Shown here: positions 25,603-37,600 of the stretch, one piece after another | How the letters are laid out: each line of letters opens with the position of its first letter | Numbering within the stretch: position 1 is the first letter of the stretch | Source: Halichoerus grypus | Lineage: Eukaryota; Chordata; Mammalia; Carnivora; Phocidae | Length of the DNA: 64,000 bases | Direction: 5' to 3' | Assembly (NCBI RefSeq): GCF_964656455.1 | Contig: NC_135717.1 | Coordinates: 1,984,001 to 2,048,000 of the forward strand | Made by a program: the position numbers and the translations under genes | Notes under the pieces: generated by a model | What the model was told of the DNA's origin: nothing | The model's input: the letters and a program-made list of their open reading frames with translations, nothing else | Database searches by the model: none

Positions 25603-28600
25603 GAAGCCTAGGCTGATTTTTTCCAGATGCCTGTGATGGTAAGTTTGAATAAAGTCAGTATAATTTTACCCAGGGACCCACTTCTAGCCCCAGGAAGATC
25701 CAAGAGTGCTACTGCAGTGATGATTCAGAGTTCAAAATAAGGGTTCTCCCCACCTTACCGCTGATAAGCAGCTGTCCAACATTTGCTCACGATTTCTGAG
25801 GACAAGGGAGTATGGGTGCTCGGGCGGTACCTTCACTGCTGGGCCGCTCCCACGGCAGCGCAGTCTCTTGGTTCTACCTGAAGTCTGAGCATCTGGTCTG
25901 GACTGACACAGAAGGACTGTGTCTTGTACACAGCGGCCTAGACCAGCCTGCTCCTCGCAGGCTCCTCACGATGGCCGTGCCCTGGGGGTGCTGGCTACCC
26001 ACACCCTGTTTAACCTCTGGTGCCCAGATGGGCCCTGGTCCCCCAGATACGGCTCGGCTGGAGGGGACAGTAGGGCTAGAAAGAGACTAACGTCATGGAA
26101 GGGAGTGAACTCTGGCCTGTTCTCTAGGGGCACGAGAATGTGTAAGGGCATGAAAGAGCAGTGTGGCCATAGTGGTTATGGTGAAGGTGACGAGGATGAC
26201 AGTGATTTATCTCAGTGCAATTCACACTTTAGGGACTGGAGGATAGCACAGGGCAGTAAAAGCAGCCTTGGCCTTGGGAGGCAGATGGCCTTGGTGGACG
26301 TCTTCATTCTGCTACTGGTTGAGCTCGGACAGACCACTACCTTGTCTGAGTCTCTAACAGCGTGCGCTCCCTCACAGACTCCTGTAGAGACCCATCGAGC
26401 GAGGGCACGCGGAACGTCCGGGTCACACAGAAGAGACACACGACACCAGTGACCTCCCCCGATGCCAAATCTTTGTGCAGAGGGACTGTGGGGTCAAGCC
26501 CGTGTCTCCCCTGACGCCCTGCCATGCTGCGGGAGCAGAGCAGAGATGGCGCTGACGCAGGGGCAGGCTTCCCCCGCAGCCGGTATGAGGTGGGCCACCC
26601 AGCTTCCAAGGCACCGGGCCGGGCTTCGAACTCGGGCGTCCCGCCAAAGCTCATGTTCTTTCCACGCAGACACGTCAGCACCGACCCTGACCGTCCTACC
26701 TGTCCTTGCAGAAGGCTCTCGTTATCCAAAACCAGCAAGGGACAGACAGTAACATTACCTTCTTCAGCTCAATGATCTCGTCATACATGTCTTCCTTCTC
26801 TCTGTAGACCAGGGTCCCGGGAACATGACCTAGAGGACGACACACAAACGTCTGAAAAGATCATCGCAACAGCAGAAAGAATTCTTGGCTGTACCTTAAG
26901 GAAAACCTGGAAGTTGATAAAATTACCCTTTTTAAAAAAGGAGGATTAAAAAAAAAGGAGCAAAAATACTTCAACATTTTTAGCCTGACCACAATACTTC
27001 ACCCAAATTAAGGAGACCAAAACTGATGGCAATACAGAAATATAAAGCAGGAGGAAACGGAAAGGTGTGAACACAGGGCTTACTTGCAGGAAAAGGAAAG
27101 AAGGGGTCAAAAGGAGAAGTGGTACGTTCAGGTTTTAAATAGCAAACAAAACAAAAAGACAAATAAACAATCCCCCTTCCCATGTCGAAACAGTGAAGCA
27201 TACTCTGGTTTCAGCGTGATACCCAATATATTGAGACTCTAAAACATTCAAGCCTAAAGTAGAACTCAGAGCCAGCCAACACAGGAAGGGGGTCAGCTCA
27301 GGGTCACAGCGACAAGGGCCCGCCGTGCTCCCGGCGGAGGTCCACAAGGACAGCAGGAAGAGCCAGGCAGGAAACGTGGATGAAGACCAGGCAGGAAGAC
27401 AGAGACAGGACAACAGAGCCAGCTTTTCTGGTGAGATGTGGGCTTTTCCTTATTTGCAATTGTTATTTCTAAGACTGTGTATCCGATAGATTTCAGTACG
27501 ACTCCAAGTTTAGGGAGGTGGGCCCCATGGGAGCCTGGGAAGATGCCACCGTCCACATTAGGAAAGCTACTTTCTAGAAGGGCAGAGTGGACCTGCAGGA
27601 CCCCTGTCCTCTCTCCATGACCTCGTAGGGACGGAGCCAGCACAGGAAGCTCCAGTCTCACTGAGTCAAAGCAGACCCTGTGCTCTCCCTCCTGCTTTTC
27701 CTTACGTGTGGCCTTGTCACCATCACCATGCTCACCATTGCTGGCAGAACGCCTGAGATTTGACCTCTTCATTCTTAAAGCTTCTGTCAGATAGTCGGGC
27801 GTGCTGCTGGGGGGGCTGGTCCGTGCATGCTCCAAGGTCAGGTCTGACTTCAGGGCTTGGGTCAGACTTCCTGGTTTGAACGTGCATGGATTTAACACGA
27901 CAGGTACACACAAACACAACGGGAGGTTTTGCCTCTAATAATCAATCTTCCTGAGCGGAAGAAAGCTTAAGTCAACCAGCAGATAGTGGCAATCAGTGCT
28001 TTGCTGATAAATGTTCAATAAGCAGCTCTCAAGAGACAAAGGAAGCCCAGATTGGTAGCATCTGCCTATTTCCCTGGTATAAATATTCCCACCACGTCCA
28101 ATTTCAAGCTGTCAGTGTGCCATCGACCAGCTCACAAAATTCCTAAAAATGGAACCATTGGCTCGTGCAAGCCGGTAGGAGCTGTCTCCAACAGGCCAGG
28201 CCAGCCGTGCTGAGACATCCTAAGACTCAAAGGGACACAGCGTCACAGACGCAAACCGTCAGGAACTACACTGCACGTCACGGAAAGGTTACGAGGCTTG
28301 ATCAGCATCTTTGAGAAGATTAAAAACAATATCATTCAAATAAGTCATATCACAAACTCTATCTTAAATCACCACCTGCAATTCCTAAAACTCTCCTGTG
28401 GAGCAGGAAAGGTCTCTGTCGGAGCGACCACGTACCTTGCTTTGAGCTTCCCAGCCACAGCTTCTGTGGGGTTAAGGACATTCTGTTACCAAGAGGCATG
28501 CTTGCTGCCGTCCTCAAAGATCTCCAGGACGCCACTTTTCTCGGCTTAGAGTAATAAGGTGACTCTAGAAAGTCAACATACAGTTTCAGAGGTGCAAGAG

Positions 28601-31600
28601 ATCAATGCCCCCTCAACATAAGTGTCTGAGAGAGACAAGAACAGTACCACAGAATATTCACGAGACTACTGTGACAAAAGTAAAAAACACAGTCATGATA
28701 TGTATATATACTTACATTTTAAAAAAAATTTTGTTATAAAGACATAACGTAATGGGAAATTTATCTAAAAATGCAAATCCATAATTCCGCCAATATTTGA
28801 CGTTTTACAATGCGTGTGTAGTTCGACATTGTCGTGGTTATAGTCAACACACAATTTTGTGTCCTCTATACTCGACACTGTAAAAAACTTTTCATTTTGC
28901 TACACAGTGACATAAGCAATAATATCAAGAACTTAATATATTAAAAAATCTAGAAGAGGGGCGCCTGGGTGGCTCAGTCGTTAAGCGTCTGCCTTCGGCT
29001 CAGGTCATGATCCCAGGGTCCTGGGATCGAGCCCCACATCGGGCTCCCTGCTCGGTGGGAAGCCTGCTTCTCCCTCTCCCACTCCCCCTGCTGGTGTTCC
29101 CTCTCACTGTGTCTCTCTCTGTCAAATAAATAAAATCTTTAAAAAAAAAAAAATCTAGAAAAAAATTACCTTTCCAGGGCATTTTTTATTTTGTTATCAA
29201 AACAAGGGAAATGTTTTAAAGTCCTTTTTTAATCTGGAATTTCATCTCTTTAATTATGGAAGATATAGCAAATTTATGTGAAAACTTATTCATAAAACAT
29301 GCTGATAATTAGCAAAGAAATATCTGTCTAGAGCAGGTCCTAAAAACGTAAGTCTAATATATTTAATTTTTTAAAAATTTCTATGTTTTTTCCATGGCTT
29401 CAAAATTTATGAGAAATGTCCCATTATTATTTAGAACAGGAGAATAAAGACTCACTAGACCTGGACGCATTTTTGCTCACTGGGACAGCTGAAGGCCTTC
29501 CAAACTTTGTCCATTTAAGTGTTCCCTTATACAGTAAATTAGCAATCAGGGAAACAGCTCCCCAAGTAACATTTCCCTCCTAAATGTATGTGATTCATCA
29601 ATGAATAGTAAGAATTCCTCAGGAAATGTGCACGCACACAGACCAAAGCAGGAAAGGCAGAAGGAAACGGGCCGGGAAGCACGGTGGTGAGCAGGGAGGC
29701 AAGCACCCAGCCCCTGCGCTCTGCAAGCTACAAACCCACGTGGAGCTGGCTTAGGCATTCCAGAGCCACACTTGTGACGTGAACAGGACACGCAGTCACT
29801 GCTGTCACGGCCCAGGAATCCAGACAGAAGCACACCTGCTCAACACATGCTCTGAAAGGCGCGAGGGAAACGGGCCCCGGAGCTGAGACCTGGCCAGCCA
29901 GAGTGAGAGGCAACACCAGCCCACGCAGAGAAGCACGAGCGCGAGGGGGACAGGACACGCAGGTCAGTGGGGAGCAGGGCACCCATGATCAGTGCCGGTG
30001 TAGGATGAGACTCCCCGCCAGGCTGCCAGGAGAAAGCGCCGGGAGACGCCGAGCCGCTGAGGTTCAGCAGCCCCCTCAAGTTGTGATTTGGGGGTTCTCA
30101 CCGTTGTAACTTACATGAAACACAATTCAGATGTTTACAGAAATCAAGATAAAAACTATTTGATTATTACGATTTTAAACACTCGAAATGCTGACTTTCG
30201 GTAAGAATAATGAAAGATGTTGTGATATTTACTTTTGGTACCTTGTAGCCACAAAGGACTTAAAACACAATGGTTCTAAAACTAGAAGGTTTAAAACACA
30301 AACACCACACTTTTACTTTATATCAATTCTCAGTTTCCTCCATGGAAGGAGAGCAAGGACATCAAAAATCCAAACTGACAGATGCTTTCTCTCTAATGTT
30401 TATATTTCTTTGTAATAGAAAACATACTTTCCTTCCTTGGCAGGAATTATCTTTCTAATTATGTTTCTCTTGGGCTAATATGAAAGTCCGTTAGTGTTCT
30501 CTGAGTGCATCATACACGTGACACGGTGTGTTTGAAATGTACACGCATGTAAGGAACATAGATACATGCGTAATAAAGTCAGGGATGGCCTCAGGTTTTT
30601 GGTGAGCAAAAGGAAGCCAATCCAGGATTTAAACTCTGTCATAAAGACATTCCTAAGCATAAAATTCACATGCGGCTCACCAAACCCTAGAGCAATGTCA
30701 GAATGGCGGAGAATAAGAGAGGCTGGCTGGCTGTCTAAACGGACCCCATGCACCACGGACTGAATGTTTGTGCCCCCCACAAGTCCTATGCTGAAACCTA
30801 ACCCCTACTGTGACCGCATGAGGGGGTGAGGCCTGCAGGAGATGGTTAGCTCATGATGGGCGAGGGCCTTCATGATGGGATGAGTGCCCCCATAAAAGGG
30901 ACCCCACAGAGCTCCCTCATCCCCTCCCCCGTGGGAGATACCACCCAGCGGTGGCTGTCCACAGCACAGTCACGAGAACCCGACCAAGTTGGCACCCTAG
31001 TCTTGGACTTCCGGCCTCGAGGACTGTGAGAAGTAACTGTCTGTTGTTCAGAAGGCGCCCAGCTCAGCTCAGCTCAGCCGCCCGGGCAGAAGAGGACCCA
31101 CCCCTGCAGCCTCGTGCCCAACGGGCAGCCGCCTACTTGTCTACAGCCAAGGATGGTGTCTCCCGGACAGAGCTGCCACCCCTGCTGAGGACGGGGAGCA
31201 CAGATCCACCCGGCGGACGCAGCCAGGGTAAGTCCACAGGAAACCACGACACCTGCCCAGTGTGCCGACGGCAGCTCTGACTCAGGAGGGGATGAGGCCC
31301 TCCGGCCGCGGCAGCGTTCCGAAGACAGAAGCAGGTTCAAAGGGCGGGGAGCGAGCACAAGAGGCCAGAAACACAGCATCTGCCGGGGGCTCAAGGGACA
31401 GTGACTCAGGAGCCTCAGCGCCTCGAGGGCCTCCTCAATCGGGGACTACTGGGGCCACGGGGTAAGGTGGGGACCCCAAGAGCACCAGCTCGCAAGACCC
31501 TAACACAAAACGGAGCCTAGCGGTGGAAGTGTTGCATTTCAATGACCCCAAGTATTTGAAGAAGACATTCGTGATCTTTCTCCCAAGACACCAGGGAAGG

Positions 31601-34600
31601 ACAGCTTCTGAGAACCATTTTCTGTGTTAAATTGCAGAAATTTGAGAGATGAGGGGCCTGGTCATACTTACTCGGTGATGTGGGTGGAGGTTTGTGGAAA
31701 CTTTTCCTTTTTGCTTTCTGAAAGAAAGAAAAACGAGGTAAAGCACGCTGAGCCTTCCGGAGCAGCCCAGCGGCCCCAGTGGTGAAGCTTGGGTGTATTC
31801 GGGATGGCTCGGAGCAGGTGCAAGGGCAGTGAGAAGGAGATTAACTCAGCAGAGACCTGTGCGCAGTCTGAGCCAAGGAAAAAGCCCATGGCACAGTGGG
31901 GCGACCCCAGGAAAGGTGACCGGTGCTGCGCCCTGGCTGAGCCGGGTCCCTGGGAGCCCTGGGGATGCTGCGTAAGTGCAGACTGAAGATACCCCACAAA
32001 TGGCGTATCTGCGACCAGCCCACTGTACTCATGCCAGCATCTGAAGCACCACGCTGTGCCCGTCCGCGACGGCGGATTCGGCAAGAAGAAACCCTTGTGA
32101 ATAAGGCGCCTGCAAATCCCCCTGGGGAGGGAAGGTGCAGCAGAGGAATGACCCTGTCGTAATCCCGTCTCCGGGGACAACCCAGATGCCAGTGAGTTCT
32201 CCTACCCACTACTTACGTGCCCGGGGAAATGACACGTCTTCCATGCCTGTGTTCCTCAACTGCTTCCCACTAGACAGAGAATGCCCCTCACTTCCCTTTT
32301 AGCGGAAACAAGGAGTTCTGTGTTGTGCATTTTACCCAGCAGACGGGCTGGATCCCTACTTCAGGGAGCATCTTAGGCCCCTATCCTCGGTGGTGTTGAG
32401 GGGGGCATCCCTCACGCTGCAGGGGGTCCCTCATGGCAGACAAGGGGCCCGAGAGGCTCCCCTGAGTGCACAGAGCTGTGGTGGAATGGGGATCTGCTGG
32501 TGCCACGTGCCTTCAGGGCTCTGTGTCGAGGTCCGTCGGTAACTCTGCCTGCTGGAGACATGCTGCCTGGGCTCGTCTTTCACCATGTGGCTGGAAGGCT
32601 TCATTCTCTACCCAGCACAGCTTCCCACGTGAATGCAGAGAGGCCAAGCTGGGGGCTAGTCTGCCTGGGGACCTGTGCTGTCCACTCTCCCTTCAGGCTA
32701 GCTCCTGCATCCCAGGGGCCCTGGGGCCATCCGGCCAGGACATGCAGTGCCAGGGCTGCGGCTGCCAAACGGTCTCCTATCTCCTCCCGGAGCCCTCTCC
32801 TTCCCCTCACGTGTCAGGACTGGGGGCCGGGGGCACCAGAGGGTTGTAGCCAAAACCAGACCCAGGATAGGAGCTTACCGTCTGCCTCAAATATACTCCA
32901 CTCAGGACTGACACCTGGATACAAGCCTTAAAATTATAACCACAGTCGTTTACATCCAATGAAGGGCTCAAAACTCTTCAGGTGCTGAGAAGCATGTGGA
33001 GTTTATATTCCAGCTCTAAGCTCCACATTTGTGGGGAATGACCTGGTGCATGTGTTTCAGTAACATGAGCAAGGGCAAAAGCACGAGCGCGGGGATGAGC
33101 GGCTGCCCCCCGACCACACTCACCGTCTCAAAGTCAGAGTCAAAGGTAATCGCAGATAGACTGTCGTCTCCCTGGAAGAAGAGATGCAAACATTGAGATT
33201 TTAGGGCACCTGCCTGGCTTCCCCCGGTTACACACAAGGTGGAAAGAGCCACAGCTACGGAGGCTGAGACTCAAGAAACCCAGTCAAAGTAAGCAGGCGG
33301 CAGCCAGACGGCTCAGCCCAGCGGAACGAAGGGGTGGGGGACACAGAGCAGACTCTGCCTGCAGGGCTGCTCCGTGTCTGTCCACCTAGCGACACCATTT
33401 GCACGGAATCGCTGGGTACTGTTGCTAAAGAAACAGTTCAGGATAAAAGGACTTCGTTTTCCACACTGTTTAAATGTGCTCTCATTCACCTTCACATCAA
33501 AGCACGAGGAGTCTGTGGATCCTGATCAGAACAAGCTGAAGTTATTTTTAAAAAAACACACTCATTAAGACATGCATTATTTGGACTCATAAAGCTTCCT
33601 GCCCTGGCCCTGTGGGGAGGGGATAAAATCTGTACACCTAATTCCAGAACTAGGATGTCGTTTCTCAAGAGAAGAGTGTTTCCATGTAACTCACCAACTC
33701 AAGTTTAAATCCTAAAAAAAGAGACAGAAAGGAGGAACAAAATCTAAATCCTTTCAGACTGTTGTGTTGCTGATTTACGAAGCTGCTGCTGGGAGTTAGG
33801 ACCGCACGCCCCTCCTGTGAACCGACGATCTGTGTCAGGCTGCTGGGCTCAGCGTACTTCAGCGAGCCGTCCGTGCTGTGGTGGAACCCACTTCCTATCC
33901 CAGCGGGACTTGCTGCCTTCTGAAAAGCACACAGATCCTCTGCAGGGCTGAGGATCAGCACTTAAACAATAACGCTGCTAGCAGCTTGAAGGTCCACTCG
34001 AAACAGGGGCAGCATCCCGTGCCAGCTGTCCGAAACAGAGTCCGGACTAAGGGTGCGGCGTGACGTGGGGCCGGGGAAGGAAGTGTGCTCCGATTAGCAG
34101 GATCTTTTACCAGCCACGGACTTAGGTTTTCGATGTCACTGAACAGGTGACGTTTTCAGGGGTAAATAGCACATGCCAATTAGAGAGAGTTTTCCCTGAG
34201 CAAAGTGTATGAATACAACGTGCAACATTTAGGAACAGAAGGCAGGGGAAGGCAAGAGCAGAGGAGCGACTGTGGCGACCGCGTCTGGGTGCCCTGGCAT
34301 CGCAAAGGACGCGCCTGCCAACGGCGGGTGTGAACCTGCTGAAACTACAGAGCAGCAGCAGGTTTCTCTGGTGGACACTCGTCATTACTACTTGTTCCGA
34401 ATAAAACCCTGAAAACTGTGTGATGACCTGAAGGCTCGACGAGGGAATGAGGTTATGTGTGTGGCGGATAAAACCAAGTGACCTCCCTCTCCAACAGGGG
34501 TGCTTGCCCACCACGCCCTCTCCCCAGCCAGTCCCCCCCATGGGCCACCACCTGCGCCCTGCCAGCCACGTCTGGAACCGCGGAGCCGCCGCAGGCCCGC

Positions 34601-37600
34601 CCCTTCGGTCAGCAGGAGAGAGACCACAGACTGTTCAAAACAGCGAACACACCGATGGCCGGTTCCCTGAGCACGATCCGCGCCGCCGCAGGCTGGCGGG
34701 CTACACTGCCCCGGACTGTTGCGAGGCGGGACCCCAGGGACTGCAGGCGGGCGGCAGGGCGGTCTGCGGGCAGAGTCCCGCGAGGCCTGGAGCAGCCCCA
34801 GGCCTGCGTGCCAGCTGTGCGATGTGGGTCACGCCACGGACCCTCTCCATCTCAGCTTCCTGGACCACAGAGGACCCATTCCTCTACCAGATTTTTTAAA
34901 AGCACCGGAAGTCTACATACACTGGGGGAGAAGACATGGCGTGTCTATATGAGATGCAGGGGCCTATGGGGACTCAGTACATGGTGACAGTGGGGAAGGG
35001 TTGCACTATCTGAGAGCCGTCTTCCCGAATGGTGGGGTGAGGAGCTCAGGCAACTGTCTCTTCAACAGCCATTGAACACAGAAAGTTACAAAACAATTGT
35101 TTGAGGTTTCTGGAAATTGACCTAAAGGCATACAACAATAGAGGCATGCAACAATTCATTCAAGAAAATCTACTAAATGTGGGGAAGAACAGTGGGAGTC
35201 CGGGGCACCGCACGCCCCCCAAACTCCATCCCACAGAAACTACTTCAGAGAGACCCGCTCTAGGAGGGTGCAGGCAGGATGGTGGGGAATGGTGGGGGGG
35301 CGGTTCTGAGAAGTAGGGTGTAAGTAGGCAGGCTAGGAAATCTGGGTCCCGGACGCCCCGACGCTGGCTTGCTTGTAGGGCAGAGGTTCCACGCAGGGAA
35401 GATCCGGCCCAGAAGGCCAGTGCCCCCTCCTGGAGTAGGGGTGTCACTCCAGGAGGGACACACGGCCATCCCTGCTGCACAGAGGTCCTTCCCGGAGGGA
35501 GAGGCAGGCCAACAGTTGAGCCCAAGGGGACTGGCTTTATTTTAGCGGGTATGGAGCATCCCCATGCCTCCCTGATTCCAGTGCCAAGTCGAAGACCACG
35601 GTGACGTGGTGGGGAGCAATTATAAAGCCCTCCCAGCTCTGCGATCGTTGCAGCAGAAAGCTAACCAGCAGAGCAAGAGGAACTCTAACAGGCCCGGGAG
35701 AGCCTTCCTGGGGTCCCGGTCAAGTCCGAGGCTCAGGGAGGCTGCCTGCAAGCATCAGACTGCACCCACCAGGAGCAGGCTCAGGGTGGACTTGGAAACA
35801 TTCTCCACACCGCGCCTCGATCAACCAAAGGGCACAAGCTCACGGGCGCTAGGGGCCTTAGCACAACCTTGAACCAAACACTGGTTCAACAAGAAACTCC
35901 GATGCAAGAGCAGCTCCCAGGAAGCCAGGCTTAAAGGTAAAGTCACACATCCCTGAAGTCTGGGGGGCCATGTGCACGGCTCAGCTGCCCTCTGGGGAGA
36001 TGGAGAGGAGAGACCCAAGCTGCCAGTCCTTGGCTGCAGGTGGGCAAAACCGTAAACTCCCGCCATGTGACTGCAGCCTCCAGGCCACACACCACAGAAG
36101 CACACGTGCATGCACGCACACACACCACACATGCACACGCACACAGGCACACACTGCACACGCACGCACACCACGGATGTACCTGTGTGTGCGCACACAC
36201 GCAGGCACACCCACCACACACGCACACCACAGATGCACACGTGCTCGCACACACACTGCACACGCACGCACACCACAGATGTACATGTGTGTGCACGCAC
36301 ACGCAGGCACACCCACCACACACGCACACGCAGGCACACCCACCACACACGCACACACACCACGGATGTACATGTGTGTGCACGCACACGCAGGCACACA
36401 CACCACACATGCACGCGCACACAGGCACACACTGCACACGCACGCACACCACGGATGTACCTGTGCATACAAGCACACGCAGGCACACACACCACACACG
36501 CACATGCACGCACACCCACCACACACGCACACACACCACGGATGTACATGTGTGTGCATGCACACGCAGGCACACACACCACACATGCACGCGCACACAG
36601 GCACACACTGCACACGCACGCACACCACAGATGTACCTGTGCATACAAGCACACGCAGGCACACACACCACACACGCACATGCACGCACACCACAGATGC
36701 ACACGTGCTCGCACACACACTGCACACGCATGCACACCACGATGTACATGTGCGTGCATGCACAGGCAGGCACACCCACCACACACGCACATGCACGCAC
36801 ACCACAGATGCACATGTGCTTGCACACAGGCACACAAACCACACACGCATGCACACCACAGATGTACATGTGTGTGCACGCACACGCAGGCACACACACC
36901 ACAGATGCACACACAGGCACACACACCACACATGCACATGCACACATGCACACCACACATGCACGCGCACACAGGCACATACATGCACATGCACGCATAC
37001 CACGGATGTACCTGTGCATACAAGCACACACAGGCACACACACCACACATGCACATGCACGCACACCACAGATGCACACGTGCTCGCACACAGGCACACT
37101 GCACACGCACACACACCACAGATGCACATGTGCTTGCACACGCACGCACACCACAGATGCACACGCGTGTGCACACACACGCAGGCACACACCACACACG
37201 CACGCACACCACAGATGTACATGTGTGTGCATGCACACGCAGGCACACCCACCACACACACACACACACACCACAGATGCACGCGCACACAGGCACACAC
37301 ACACATGCACGCACACCACAGATGCACACGTGTTCGCACACACACGCACACCACAGATGCACACGCATGTGCACACACACGCAGGCACACACCACACACG
37401 CATGCACACCACACACGCACATGTGCATTCATGCACGCACACACACCAAACTCGTACGTGCACGCACATACACGTACATGCAGTGGTAAAGGCAAAGATC
37501 TGACAGGCCAAGGGGCTTACCTATAACGTTTGAGCAGAAAGTGGCTTCTGCTGACCCCAGGGTGACCCCTAGGTAGTTAGGCTGGAAGATGCAAACAAGA

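Larger units (their letters stand above)
28565..33123 (-). other. IQCE: IQCE introns 2 and 3
   Basis: Holds exon 3, one young SINE and the LTR-like repeat. The sequence is AT-rich from 28,660 to 29,560 and otherwise unremarkable; no additional coding exon is evident. Confidence 0.5.

Noticed and set aside
28957..29030. tRNA-like sequence (also in the other SINE copies)
   Set aside because: It is the tRNA-derived head of a CAN-SINE with tail and target-site duplication, not a tRNA gene.
36100..37490. Possible CRISPR-like direct-repeat array
   Set aside because: There are no constant repeats separated by unique spacers of fixed length, and the setting is a mammalian intron.
35821..37526. Open frames of 459-535 codons on both strands (Cys/Val/His/Thr-rich)
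   Set aside because: All are readings of the CA-rich VNTR. Overlapping frames on both strands are equally open, residues simply reflect dinucleotide composition, and there is no start context or homologue.
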